Shown here piece after piece: positions 32,913-44,488 of a DNA stretch of 64,000 nucleotides; positions within the stretch are counted from its first letter, which is position 1, and each line of letters starts with the position of its first letter. This DNA is from Prorocentrum cordatum (taxonomy: Eukaryota; Sar; Dinophyceae; Prorocentrales; Prorocentraceae): NCBI GenBank assembly GCA_963575745.1, contig CAUYUJ010015960.1, positions 832,171 to 896,170 on the forward strand. The letters are read 5' to 3'. Both the position numbers and the translations under genes were made by a program. The notes beneath the pieces are model-generated. The model did not search any database, was not told where the DNA came from, and was given only the letters and a program-made list of their open reading frames with translations.

Positions 32913-33139
32913 GGGATCAGGAGGAGGTGGAGGAGGGAAGGGGAGGAGTGGGGACGGAGGAGGGAGAGAGGGGAGTGAGCGCACCGCATCGCGCAGCGTC
33001 CGTCTCAACCGGCGCTGGGAGGCGCAGGAGGCCGCTCCGACCAGACCCAGTGGGCCTTCGGTCGGCGGCAGCGCCGCCTAGGGCGGACGCAACCAGCAGC
33101 AGCACGAAGACCTCCATCAGCACGAGCAGCTCGACGTAG

Positions 33140-33620
33140 TGGCCTGAACCCTCGCCGCGTAGGGTAAAGCAGGTGCGCCGTCCAGGGGAAGGTACCCCCT
33201 GGCCGCAGGCGACGAAGACGCGGCAGTGTTTTACCCCCTCGCCGCGCAGGGGGCCGACACGCGCCGCGCAGGGGAATGCACATGCTTGGCCACGGGCGCC
33301 GTCGACGAGGCAGCGGCCCCACCCCTCGCCACGCAGGGGACCGCCACCGGGAAGCCAACGAGTGGCAGGTGGGAAAGCGCCTCCCGCGCCACCAGGAAGC
33401 CCACGAGCGGCAGGCGGGGAGGCGCCTCCAGCACCGTCCGTCACGAGAGGCTCGGCGCCGTCGGGTCCCGCTCAAGGGACCGAAGCGCGCCACCCAGGGG
33501 GGCGCACATCCCTGGCCACAGGCGCCGATGGCCTGACCCCTCGCCACGCAGGGGTCCAAGCCGCGCCGCCCAGGGGAAATGCACATCCCTGGCCACAGGC
33601 GCCGTCGTCGCGGTAGTGGC
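33140..33620. repeat. ~87-bp degenerate minisatellite
   Basis: CCCTCGCC(G/A)CGCAGGG recurs at about 33150, 33237, 33322 and 33539. Associated blocks are CCCTGGCC(G/A)CAGGCG and GCGCCGTC. The array decays at 33400-33500. Confidence 0.6.
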
Positions 33621-34387
33621 CGACCCACTCGCCCCATTGGAAGCACCGATAAAGATCCTTGTCTTCGGGTGCCCCTGGTCCATGGCCAATTTGGTGGCCG
33701 TCTTCTGCGCTGCCAGGGTCTTGGGATTCTCCGACGGCCCTAGGCACTCCACATTGTGGAGGTGAAGGAGGAGGAGGAGGAGGAGGAGGACGGAGGAGGA
33801 CGGTGGAAGATGAGGGAGGGGGACTCGGGGCAGGATACAGGATGTAGGATACAGTGAGTCCGCGAAAAGATCCCAGATCGGGATCCCCGCCTGGGGTGTG
33901 CAACTCTTGCGAAGCACGTCGCAGACCGAGTGAGGGGCAGGAGGAGGAGGAGGAGACCATCGGCGGCGCCTCCTCCCATCTGCCTTCCCTGCCCAGCCGC
34001 GCGCACCAGGAGTTGTGGAGGACGGTCGATGGAGAGGAGGCATGTTGCCAAACAGTACCCAGGTGTCCAAAAGAGGGAGTCAAACATGGAAAAACGGTTT
34101 GAACACACTGTTCGGACATGTTCCAAGCATGTCAACACACATGTTTAATTCAATGATAGATTTGTTAGGGTGTCCATTGTCATGGCATCCACAAGCCGAG
34201 AGAGGCATGGACCACAACGTCATGGCCTCGGCCGCGCAGGAGGGGGGCGGGTGCGGCGGCGCGTTCGCCGTGGCCGCGCCCGACCCCGATGGCCTCGGGC
34301 TGGCGGGCGCGGAGGTGCTGGAGGCGCGGCGCCTGCCCGAGCCCGGAGGGGTGGTCGAGGGACGTCCGGGTGCGAGCTTCGGCGGCT
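33621..34387. other. No gene recognised
   Basis: A short GGA run (33763-33800) and mixed GC-rich sequence. Frames from 34170 run into the purine tract. Confidence 0.4.
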
Positions 34388-34832
34388 CGAGCCTGCGAGT
34401 GAGCCTCCTCCTCCTCCTCGTCCTCCTCCTCCTCCTCCTCGGGGGGGGAGGGATGGGGAGGGAGGAGCGGCAGGAGGGAGGAGGAGGAGGAGGGGTTGGA
34501 GGAGGAGGAGGAGTTTTGAGGAGGAGGAGAAGGAAGAGGAGGAGGAGGAGGAGGAGGAGGAGGAGGAGGAGGAGGAGGAGGAGGTGTGAGGAGGAGGTGG
34601 AGTTGCAGGGGGAGGGAGGAGGGAGGAGGAGGAGGAGGTGGTGGAGGAGGTGGATGAGGAGGAGGAGGAGTTGGGAGGAGGTTGCAGGAGGAGGAGGAGA
34701 AGGAGGAGGAGGAGGAGGAGGAGTTTGGAGGAGGTTGCAGGAGGAGGAGGAGGAGTTTGGAGGAGGTTGCAGGAGGTTGCAGGAGGAGGAGGAGGAGGAG
34801 GAGGAGGAGGAGGAGGAGGAGGAGGAGGAGCG
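34388..34832 (+). repeat. CTC run followed by long GGA purine tract
   Basis: CTC triplets (34405-34440) switch at a G-run to GGA/GAG triplets through 34832, with TTGCAGGAGG and TTTGGAGGAGG sub-repeats. The CTC and GGA segments are complementary and could form a large hairpin. Confidence 0.9.
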
Positions 34833-35024
34833 GGAGAGGGCGGGCTTCAGGGCGACCAGGGATTGCTCGTCATTACCTGTTCTCGTCTTACTCCCTCGTT
34901 GTGAGACATGCGGCTACGAACTGCACAGCCGCTTCAGGCATGGCCATCTCGCGGCGGGCAGCCTGCTTCACGTGGCTCTTCCTCCCTGCAGAGCGGGCGG
35001 GTGGATCCCTCACCTCGGATCTCC

Positions 35025-35205
35025 CGTACAGGCGGCCCGGATCAGTAGGGCGACCTTGCCAGATCAAGGGTGCCTTCGTTTCCTGTGTCTTGCGACCCAT
35101 GCCTCCTGCATTTCTGTGGCAACGTGGCCCTCGGAAGGGTCTTGCGTCCTCTCGCGTGTCCTCTCCAATCAAGTCCGACTGTATCCCCTTCCCCGATCTG
35201 TCTCC
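35025..35205. repeat. Dispersed ~175-bp repeat, copy 1
   Basis: Shares ACAGGCGGCCCGG, GCCAGATCAAGGG, GCGACCCATGCCTCCTGCAT, GGGTCTTGCGTCCTCT and ATCAAGTCCGACTGTATC with 45831-46005, about 85-90 percent identical by eye. Origin unknown. A short frame runs through both but has no recognisable domain. Confidence 0.75.
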
Positions 35206-35758
35206 ACCCTCCCGCAAGGGATAGGGGGGAGGATGGGGCAGAATCAGAAGAGGATCATGACGAGGACTAGTGAGGCATGCGATTGCAAGCTGAGCGGCCC
35301 AGACTATCACGGGCCCGAGCCCGCGCGCCCGACGCGAGGCTTATCTTTTGTTTGATCGAAAGCCAGTCGCCCGATACGTGCACGTGCACGCCTGGGGGAG
35401 CCACGCTCCTGGCATCGTGTTTCCTTGTCCTTCGACCAGCCCCGTTCGTCCCGCAACAAAGTGAATAGCTGCGCCCGTGCCCTTTCAGTCCGCGGAGTAC
35501 GTGGTCTTCTGGCAGCATGGCCGCGCTCCTGCCCGCCGACAGTATATGGGCAAACCAGCGAGTTGTCACTGTGCTGCAGCATCAGAGGCAGCACTGGTCG
35601 GCAAGACTCGCGAGACAGCCGAGCAGAGCTTGGCAGCCAGTGGCGAGCAGCTTGGCGTAACGCGTTCCTCTTCCACTGACGGCACGCCACCCACCCACCG
35701 CATCGACGCCACCGTGGCTTCTCGCAGTCCCCCTTAATGCCCCCTCCCTCCTCCCCCT
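35206..35758. other. Unassigned; possible exon-like frame
   Basis: An 86-codon frame (35477-35737) has ordinary composition and lies beside a pyrimidine-rich CCCGTGCCCTTTCAG that could be a 3' splice site. A similar CTGCGCCCTTTCAGTCC occurs at 24938, so this may just be repeat sequence. Confidence 0.25.
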
Positions 35759-35812
35759 CAGCACAGCACAGCTCAGCACAGCACAGCACAGCACAGCACA
35801 CATCACATTGAC
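35759..35812. repeat. (CAGCA)n microsatellite
   Basis: AGCACAGCACAGCTC units; the same repeat is found at 38400-38510 and 38655-38775. Confidence 0.9.
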
Positions 35813-37425
35813 ACACAGCACCATAGGGGGTGCGCACGGGGTGGTCTCTCACCGCGGCCGCTATCCGTGACGGTCGTCCATGGCACAGCATGCATGGCAG
35901 ATTCTCGACACCGTAGGGGGTGCGCAGGGGGGGGGTCTCTCACCGCGGCCGCTATCCGTGACGGTCGTCCATGGTACAGCAGGCATGGCAGATCTTCGAC
36001 ACCATGAGGGGGTGCGCAGGGGGGGGGTCTCATCGCGGCCGCTATCCGTGACGGTCGTCCATGGCACAGTAAGCATGGCATATTCTCTGCACCGTAGAGG
36101 GGGCGCAGGCGGTGGTCTCTCACCGCGGCAGCTATCCGTGACGGCCGTCCATGGCACAGCAGGCATGGCATATTCTGGACACCATAGGGGTGCGCAGGGG
36201 GTGGTCTCTCACCGCGGCCGCTATCCGTGACGGTTGTCCATGGCACAGCAGGCATGGCATATTATCGGCGCCGTAGGGGGTGCGCAGGGGGTGGTCTCTC
36301 ACCGCGGCCGCTATCCGTGGCGGTCGTCCATGGGACAGCAGGCATGGCATATTCTCGACACCATAGGGGGTTCGCAGGCGGTGGTCTCTCACCGCGGCCG
36401 CTATCCGTGACGGTCGTCCATGGGACAGCAAACACGGCGTATTCTCAACACCATAGGGGGTGCGCAGGGGGTGGTGTCTCAACGTTGTCGCTATCTGTGA
36501 CGGTCTTCCATGGCACAGCAAGCATAGCATATCCTCGACACTATGACAGGGGGTCCGCAGGGGGTGGTCTCTCATCGCGGCCGCTATTCGTGACGGTCGT
36601 CCATGGCACAGCAGGCATGGCGTATTCTCGACACCATAGGGGGTGCGCAGGGGGGGGTCTCTCACCGCGGCCGCTATCCGTGACGGTCGTCCATGGCACA
36701 GCAGGCATGGCATATTCTCGATGCAATAGGGGCTGCGCAGGGGGTGGTCTCTCACCGCGGCCGCTATCCGTGACGGTGGCCCATGGCACAGCAGGCGTGG
36801 CATACCATCGACACCACAGGGGTGCGCAGGGTGTGGTTTCTCACCGCGGCCACTATTTGTTAGGTCGTCCATGGCACAGCAGGCATGGCATTTCCTCGAC
36901 ACCACAGGTGGTGCGCAGGGGGTGGTCTCTCACCGCGGCCGCTATCCGTGGCGGTCGTCCATGGCACAGCAGGCACGGCATATTCTCGACACCATAGGGG
37001 GGGCGCAGGCGGTGGTCTCTCACCGCGGCCGCTATCCGTGACGGTCGTCCATGGCACAGCAGGCATGGCATATTATCGGCGCCGTAGGGGGTGCGCAGGG
37101 GGTGCTCGTTCATCGCGGCCGCTGTCCGTGACGGTCGTCCACGGCTCAGGAGGCATGGCGTATTCTCGACACCATAGAGGGTGCGCAGGGGGTGGTCTCT
37201 CACCGCGGCCGCTATCCGTGACGGTCGTCCATGTTGCAGCAGGCATGGCGTATTCTTGACACCATACGGGGGTTCGCAGGGGGTGGTCTCTCACCAGGGC
37301 TGTTATCCGTGACGGTCGTCCATGGCTCAGGAGGCATGGCGTATTGTCGACACCATAGGAGGTGCGCAGGGGGTGGCCTCTCACCGCGGCCGCTATCCGT
37401 GACGGTCGTCCAGGGCATAACGGTA
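35813..37425. repeat. 90-bp minisatellite with NotI site, block 1 (~18 units)
   Basis: Each unit has CACCGCGGCCGCTATCCGTG, ACGGTCGTCCATGGCACAGC, AGGCATGGCATATTCTCGAC and ACCATAGGGGGTGCGCAGGG. CTATCCGTG occurs at 35861, 35952, 36042, 36132, 36221, 36311 and 36401, so units are 89-91 bp. Units differ by point changes and G-run length. Frames on both strands are repeat translations. Confidence 0.95.
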
Positions 37426-38340
37426 TTGGCGGGGCAACGGCCACCAACATCATTCTCACATGCTTCATTTCAGTTATCATCACTCCAGCTATGATATAGG
37501 CATGTGGGGTTCTTCGGTAGCGTAATTTCGTTGTTAGCCTCGATCAGCGTCGATAAGCGCCTGGGAGTCGACTAGATAACGCCGATTTGCGTCGGTTTTG
37601 CGTCGATTTGCGCAGACTTTTTTTACCAATCAGCGTCAATTGGCGTCGTTGAGCGTCGACCTGCAAGAGCCGACAAGATGGTATGGGAGGCCCCCGCGAG
37701 TTGCCATCGAAGGTTTTGGGTCGTCGGTGGGCGTGGCGCCCCCCCCGTAGCGCTGGGTAAGATTCCTATCGCTTCGCGGGGTGCGCGTCCGGATTTGGGG
37801 CGTTTTAGAAGATGTTCGTCGCTTTTTAATGGGCATCGGTTTCATGAGACTTGGCTGACTCTTGAAAACTCCCCAGGCCGTTTTCGGGCGCGGCACGGTC
37901 TTGGGGACCATTCCGTGCCCAGCTTACGCAGCGAAGCGAACGACCTCGGGGAAAGAGGTGCGCTGGACAGCATCGAGCTAGTGGCAACATTTCAACGTTC
38001 GGTCGGCTGACCGCCTGTACAAGTTCGGAGGGGAGAAAAGTAGCAATGTCACGCCGCCTTGGGGGCCCAGCCAACGTGTCACTGTCGATCTGCGTCGTCT
38101 CTTCGGGGGAGAAGCGAGGGGGCATCACGCTGATGACGCCCTCGAGCACCCCGCGGCAGCGTGACATTGATACTCTCCCCCCGTCCCGACAAGCGTCGCG
38201 CACGCGCTGAGAACCAGCTTGCGGAGCTGTTTGGTGAAGCTTCCTGTGCGAGACGCAAGAGCGTTTTCGGGCGCCTCAGCGAGGCTGCTTGGTTTTTCCC
38301 ACATGCTTAGACGGGTTTTGGTTTTCTTTCTTCCCGCGTC
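37426..38340. other. Spacer between the two 90-bp arrays
   Basis: 37540-37665 has a short degenerate repeat of GCGTCGATTTGCG / GCGTCAATTGGCG. 37678-38230 is mixed sequence with a 110-codon plus frame of no recognisable family. Confidence 0.45.
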
Positions 38341-38581
38341 GCGCCCGCGTCTCTCGCGCGCACACACACAGACCTTCCCCTCCTTTTCCTTCTCGCACAA
38401 CACTGCACAGCACAGCGCAGCACAGAACAGTTCAGCACAACATAGCACAGCTCAGCTCAGCAAAGCACAGCACAGTTCAGCACAGCTCAGCACAGCACAG
38501 TTATGGTTTTCATCCCTGCCGCGCCGCACCCGCGTCTCCCGCACACACACACACACCCACACACACACACACACACACACA

Positions 38582-38632
<51 letters not shown>

Positions 38633-38800
38633 CCACCTCCCCTCCATTCTCCTTCTCACACAGCGCAACGCAGCGCAGCGCAGCACAGCACAGCACATCA
38701 CAGCACAGCACAGCTCAGCACAGCACAGCTCAGCGCAGCACAGGGCAGCACCGCACAGCACAACACAGCACACACACAAGCACGCAATGACGCAAACACA
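38341..38800. repeat. CAGCA, CA and GCAC microsatellites
   Basis: (CAGCA)n-type at 38400-38510, (CA)n then (GCAC)n at 38543-38630, and CAGCA-type again at 38655-38775. The two CAGCA blocks sit in ~300-bp units sharing TTTTC(T)TTC-CCGCGTC...CCGCGTCTC(T/C)CGC, so this is a two-copy duplication. Confidence 0.85.
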
Positions 38801-38829
38801 TGACATGCACACAACGCAACACATGCGTG

Positions 38830-40640
38830 CCAACAGGAGGTGCGCAGGGGGTGGTCCCTGAGGGCGGCCGCTATCCGTGACGGTCCTCCAGGGCATTGCA
38901 GGCATGGCATATCTTCGACACCATAGGGGGTGCGCAAGGGGTGGTCTCTCACCGCGGCCGCTATCCGTGACGGTCGTCCATGGTACAGCAGGCATGGCAG
39001 ATTCTCGACACCATAGGGGGTGCGCGTGGGGGTGGTCTCTCACCGCGGCCGCTATCCGTGACGGCCGTCCATGGCACAGCAGGCATGGCATATTTTCGAC
39101 ACCATTGGTGGGTGCGCAGGGGGGGGGTCTCTCACCGCGGCCGCTATCCGTGACGGTCGTCCATGGCAGAGCAGTCACCGCAGATTCTCGACACCATAGG
39201 GGGTACGCAGGGGGTGGTCTCTCACCGCGGCCGCTATCCGTGACGGCCGTCCATGGCGCAGCAGGCATAGCCTATTCTCGACACCATAAGGGGTGCGCAG
39301 GGGGTGGTTTCTCACCGCGGCCGCTATCCGTGACGGTCGTCCATGGTACAGCAGGCATGGCATATTCTCGACCATATGGGGGTGCGCAGGGGGTGGCTTC
39401 TCACCACGGCCGCTATCCGTGACGGTCGTCCATGGCGCAGCAGTCATTGCATATTCTCGACACCATAGGGGGTACTGGGTGGTCTCTCACCGCGGCCGCT
39501 ATCCGTGACAGCCGTCCATGACGCAGCAGGCATGGCAGATTCTCGACACCACAGGGGGTGCGCAGGGGTGGTCTTCTCACCGCGACCGCTATCCGTGACG
39601 GTCGTCCATGTCGCAGCAGGCATGGCATATTCTCGACACCGTAGGGGGTGCGCAGGGGGTGGTCTCTCACCGCGGCCGTTACCCGTGACGGTCGCCCATG
39701 GCACAGCAGGCATAGCCTATTCTCGACACCATAAGGGGTGCGCAGGGGTGGTCTCTCGCATATTCTCGACACCATAAGGGTGTGCGCAGGGGGTGGTCTT
39801 TCACCGCGGCCGCCATCCGTGACGGTCCTCCAGGGCATTGCAGGCATGGCGTATCCTCGACACCATAAGGGGTGCGCAAGGGGCGGTCTCTCACCGCGGC
39901 CGCTATCCGTGACGGTCGTCCATGGTACAGCAGGCATGGCAGATTCTCGACACCATATGGGTTGTGCAGTGGTTGGTCTCTCACCGCGGCCGCTATCCGT
40001 GACGGTCGTCCACGGCATAGCAAACATGGCACATTCTCGACATCATGGGGGTGCGCAGGGGGTGGTCTCTCACCGCGGCCGCTATCCGTGACAGCCGTCC
40101 ATGGCACAGCAGGCATGGCATATTCTCGACTCCATAGGGGGTGCGCAGGGGGCGGTCTCTCACCGCGGCCGCTATCCGTGACGGCCGTCCATGGCACAGC
40201 AGGCATGTCATATTCTCGACACCATAGGGGGTGCGCAGTGGTTGGTCTCTCACCGCGGCCGCTATCCGTGACGGTCGTCCACGGCATAGCAGGCATGGCA
40301 CATTCTCGACATCATGGGGGTGCACAGGGGGTGCTGTGTCAGCGCGGCCTTTATGCCTGCAAGGGTCAGAGATCGCGGCAGTCGTGGCACTTTCTCGACA
40401 CCACAGGGAGTGCGCTGGGGTGGTCTCCCTATCCGTTGCGGGCTCGCAAAACGTGGAAGGCATGGCATATTCTCGACACCATAGGGGGTGCGCAAGGGGT
40501 GGTCTCTCACTGCGGCCGCTGTCCGTGACGGTCGTCCAGGGCACAGCAAGCATGGCAGATTCTCGACACCATAGGGTGTGCGCAGGGGTTGTCGCTGAAG
40601 GCGACCGCTATCCTTGACGGTCGTCCAGGGCGGTCGATGA
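38830..40640. repeat. 90-bp minisatellite with NotI site, block 2 (~20 units)
   Basis: Same unit as 35813-37425. Units at 39460, 39740 and 40330-40480 are shortened or diverged. Both blocks are in the same orientation. Confidence 0.95.
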
Positions 40641-40937
40641 GGTGGAGGAGGAGGAGGAGAAGGAGGAGGAGGAGGAGGAGGAGGAGGAGGAGGAGGAGGA
40701 GGAGGGGGAGGAGGAGGAGGGGAGGAGGAGGAGGAGGAGAAGGAGGAGGAGGAGGAGTATGAGGAGGAGGAGGGAGGAGGAGGAGAAGGGGAGGGAGGAG
40801 TATGAGGAGGAGGAGGAGGAGGAGGAGGAGGAGGAGGAAAATGAGGAGGAGGGGGAGGAAGAGGAGGAGGAGGAGGAGGAGGAGGAGGCGGACGAGGAGG
40901 AGGAGGAGGAGGAGGAGGAGGAGGACGAGGAGGGTGG
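40639..40937 (+). repeat. (GGA)n purine tract
   Basis: About 300 bp of GGA/GAG triplets adjoining the end of the 90-bp array. A 60-bp duplication (GGAAAGCTGGGAATG / GGAAGGCAGGGAATG) follows at 40940-41060. Confidence 0.95.
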
Positions 40938-41129
40938 AGGAAAGCTGGGAATGTGAAACGGTGGGAGGAGGACTGACGATGAGGGTGAGGGAGCTCATCC
41001 AGGAGAGCGGAGGAAGGCAGGGAATGAGAAACGGTGGGAGGAGGATGGACGATGAGGGCGGTGGTGGTCATAGTTTGGTGCACACAAGACGTAAACTATT
41101 GTATGTGGGAGTCCTCGGTAGCGTAATTG

Positions 41130-41963
41130 GAAGGCTTTTTGGGGGACTCGTGGGACCGCGTCGGTCTGTTTGGGGCATTTTTTCCAGGTTTTGAGCCCGT
41201 CTGACCCCTGCGGAGGCCGTTTGGGTGCTTCTCGCGGCCGCTCTTGGGGCCTTCTTTGGGGCCTCCTGGACCGTGTTGGGGGCCGTCTTCGGTCCTTCTG
41301 GGGCAGTCTTGGGCCCCTTTTGGCGGTTTCTTGGGCCTTCTTGGGGCAATCTTGGCCGCTGCTTTGGCCGTCGTGGGTTTTTCGAAGTCGAAGCAGGCGA
41401 GAACGCTAAACTCCCTCAAGGTTTTCGGTCTGTGGAGGCGCTGTCGTGGGCGCTCTTTGGGCCCTCTTGGGCCGTGTTGAGGGCATCATAAGCCTTGGTG
41501 GGGCAGTCTTGGGCCGTCTTGGGGCCGGCTTGGCCGGGCCCGCGGCCATCCTGGACCATTTCGCGGTTCTCTTGGGCTCCCCAGAAGCCCAAGTCGTCGA
41601 GCTCCCATATTTTTCGCAGGTTTTGAAAACCCGAGGAGGGGGGGTCATTTTGGAAGGGCGTGACACCAGGGGGGGTTGGTGGGGAGACAAATAATGCAAC
41701 ATAACCTTGGGGCCTCTTGGGATGCCTTTTCGCCGTCGTGTCTCTTCAGAAGCCGTTGTTGAATGGCCTCTTCCCGTGCCACAAGGGGCGACGAAGGAAA
41801 TGAGGAGGCTCGTAGGGGGGTATCGTGTCTGAACCCCTCTTGGGCCGTCTTGAGGGCTTCTTGGAACGTCTTGGGGGCCTGTTTGGGCCATGTGGGTGCG
41901 CAGTCTTGGGGCCCTCTTGGGCAATATGCGGGCTGTCTTGGAGGCTGCTTCGGCTGTCGTGGC
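41130..41963 (-). repeat. TTGG-phased degenerate repeat block
   Basis: TCTTGGGG, CTTCTTTGGGGCC and GTCTTGGGCC motifs recur every 10-12 bp for about 800 bp. T-rich interruptions with GGTTTT-CGAAGTCG (41376) and CGCAGGTTTTGAAAACC (41615) recall the T-rich boxes of the forward arrays. Confidence 0.65.
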
Positions 41964-42195
41964 TAGCCCTATAGCCCTATAACCCTACAGCCCCATAACC
42001 CTATAGCCCAATAGCCCTATAGCCCTATGGCCCTGTAGCCGTGGTGTAGCCCTATAGCCCCATAGCCTTCTAGCCCTATAGGCTTATCAGGTACCCCGGT
42101 GCCCAGGTGCCCGGGTGCCCGGGTGCCCGGGTGCCTTTTAGTTTGATAACCCTATAGCCCTATAGCCCCATAGCCCTATAGGCTGATCAGGGTGA
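41964..42195. repeat. 8-bp CCCTATAG-type array, block 1
   Basis: TAGCCCTA units with single-base variants. A run of GGTGCCCGGGTGCCCGGG interrupts at 42098-42132. CTATAG is palindromic, so the array can cruciform at many places. Confidence 0.85.
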
Positions 42196-42264
42196 GGGGG
42201 TTGAACCGAACGGTCATTCATTGTCCCTGGGTGCGTGGCTGAAGTGGAATTCCGCGATGCAGAT

Positions 42265-42455
42265 TCTTGTTGTTGTTATTGTTGTTGTTGTTGCTGTTGT
42301 AGTTTGTTGTTCGTTGTTTGTTGTTCGTTGTTTGTTGTTTGTTGTTGTTTGTTGTTTGTTGTTGTTTGTTGTTTGTTGTTTGTTGTTTGTTGTTGTTTGT
42401 TGTTTGTTGTTTGTTGCTTGTTGCTTGTTGCTTGTTGTTTGTTGTTGTCGTCGTC
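42265..42455. repeat. (TTGTTTG)n-type microsatellite
   Basis: TTG and TTTG units with Cys/Val or Asn/Gln frames; artefactual coding only. Confidence 0.9.
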
Positions 42456-43760
42456 CCGCCCGCGACCCGCCCCGCGACCCACCCGCGACCCACCGCGCGA
42501 CCCACCCGCGACCCACCCGCGACCCACCAGCGACCCACCCCGCGACCCGCCCGCGACCCACCACGAGACCCCCCCGGCGACCCCCCTGGCGACCCGCCCG
42601 CGACCCACCCCGCGACCCACCCGCGACCCACCCGCGACCCACCCCGCGATCCACCCTCGACCCACCCGCGACCCACCCGCGACCCACCGCGACCCACCCG
42701 CGACCCACCCAAAATTTTCGGCGCCTGCGGCGGGTTTCTTTTGCATTCGTTCCAGGTGGAGAACTTGCGACCCAACCGCGACCCAAAGCTTGTTCAGTGT
42801 ATAAATCAAAAAACTCGGCGCCTGCGGCGGGCTGTTTTTGAAGTCCTTTCAGGTGCAGGTGGAGAGCCTGCGACCCACCCGCGACCCAAACTACGTTCAC
42901 TGAACAAGCCAAAGCTTCGGCACCTGCGGCGTGTTTCTTTTGCATCGGCGACCCACCCGCGACTCACCGGCGACCCACCCCGAGGCCCACCCGCGACCCT
43001 CCCCGCGACCCACCCGCGACCCACCGGCGACCCACCCGCGACCCACCGCGACCCACCCGCGACCCACCCGCGACCCACCCCGCGACCCACCCAAAATTTT
43101 CGGCGCCTGCGGCGGGTTTCTTTTGCATTCGTTGCAGGTGGAGAACCTGCGACCCACCCTTGACCCAAAGCGCGTTCAGTGTACAAATCAACATATTCGC
43201 GCCTGCGGCGGGCTGTTTTTGAATTCCTTCCAGGTGGAGGTGGAGAGCCCGCGACCCACCCGCGACCCAAACTACGTTCACTGAACAAGCCAAAACTTTC
43301 GGCCTGCGGCGGGTTTCTTTTGCATCGGCGACCCACCCGCGACCCACCGGCGACCCACCCCCCACCCCGAGGCCCACCCCTCCCCGCGACACCCGCGACC
43401 CACCGGCGACCCACCCGCGACCCACCGCGACCCACCCGCGACCCACCCGCGACCCACCCCGCGACCCACCCAAAATTTTCGGCGCCTGCGGCGGGTTTCT
43501 TTTGCATTCTTTGCAGGTGGAGAACCTGCGACCCACCCTCGACCCAAAGCGCGTCAGTGTACAAATCAACATATTCGGCGCCTGCGGCGGGCTGTTTTTG
43601 AATTCCTTCCAGGTGGAGGTGGAGAGCCCGCGACCCACCCGCGACCCAAACTACGCTCACTGAACAAGCCAAAGCTTCGGCACCTGCGGCGGGTTTCTTT
43701 TGCATCGGCGATCCACCCGCAACCCACCCAGAGACCCACCCAGCTCGACGCCCGCGTCGC
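42456..43760. repeat. GCGACCCACCC array with ~378-bp higher-order units
   Basis: 10-11-bp CGCGACCCACC units fill 42456-42710. Then a longer unit repeats about three times: AAAATTTTCGGCGCCTGCGG occurs at about 42713, 43093 and 43470. Each unit also contains a second CGGCGCCTGCGGCGGGCTGT block, CCTTCCAGGTGGAGG, and GAACAAGCCAAA. Frames on both strands are repeat translations. Confidence 0.9.
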
Positions 43761-43799
43761 CCGCGCCCGCCCCCCCATTCTTATCCGCCATTGCGGGGT

Positions 43800-44488
43800 G
43801 CTCTGTATCCCTATAGCCCCATAGCCCCATCTCCCTATAAGCCCTATAGCCCTATAGTCATATAGCCTGATAGCCCTATAGCCCCATGGCACTATAGACT
43901 TATAGCCTTATGGCCCTGTAGCCCTGTCGCCTTAGAGCCCTGTAGCTCTATAGGTTTGTAGCCCCATAGCCCTATAGCCCTATAGACCAAGAGCCCTATG
44001 GCCTAATAGCCCTATAGCCCCATAGCCTTATAGCCTGATATCCCTATAGCCCTTTAGCCCAATAGTCCTATAGCCTTATAGCCCTATAGCTCAACAGCCC
44101 TATATCCCTGTAGGCCTCTAGCCCTGTAGCCTTATCGCATATTATCCTAGCCTTCTAATCCTATATCAGCATCGCCCTATAGCCCCATAGCTCTATATGC
44201 CCATAGCCCAATAGCCCTATAGCCATATATCCATATATCCCTATAGCCTTATAACCCTATGGTCCTCTAGCCCTATAGTCCCATTTCCCTGGTAGGCTCA
44301 TAGCCTCATTGCCCTATAGCCCTAGAGCCCCATAGCCCCATAATCCCATAGCCCCATAGGCACAAGCCCTACAGCCTTATAGCCCTATGGCCCTATATAG
44401 CCGTATAGCCCTAAAGTTGTATAGACCTATAGCCCTATGGCCCTATAGCCCTACAGTTCCGTAGCCCAATCTCCTCATAGTCCAATCG
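43800..44488. repeat. 8-bp CCCTATAG-type array, block 2
   Basis: About 690 bp of TAGCCCTA variants, ending directly at a spliced-leader sequence. Confidence 0.9.

Noticed and set aside
35477-35737. Host exon after a CCCTTTCAG acceptor
   Set aside because: Only one boundary is plausible, a similar acceptor-like string occurs at 24938 in unrelated context, and the 86 residues match nothing I know.
35813-40640. CRISPR array
   Set aside because: Units are contiguous 90-bp repeats with scattered mutations and no unique spacers; the genome is eukaryotic.
41964-44488. Telomeric or sub-telomeric repeat
   Set aside because: The unit is TAGCCCTA (8 bp), not the TTTAGGG type expected at dinoflagellate telomeres, and it is internal with no terminal orientation.
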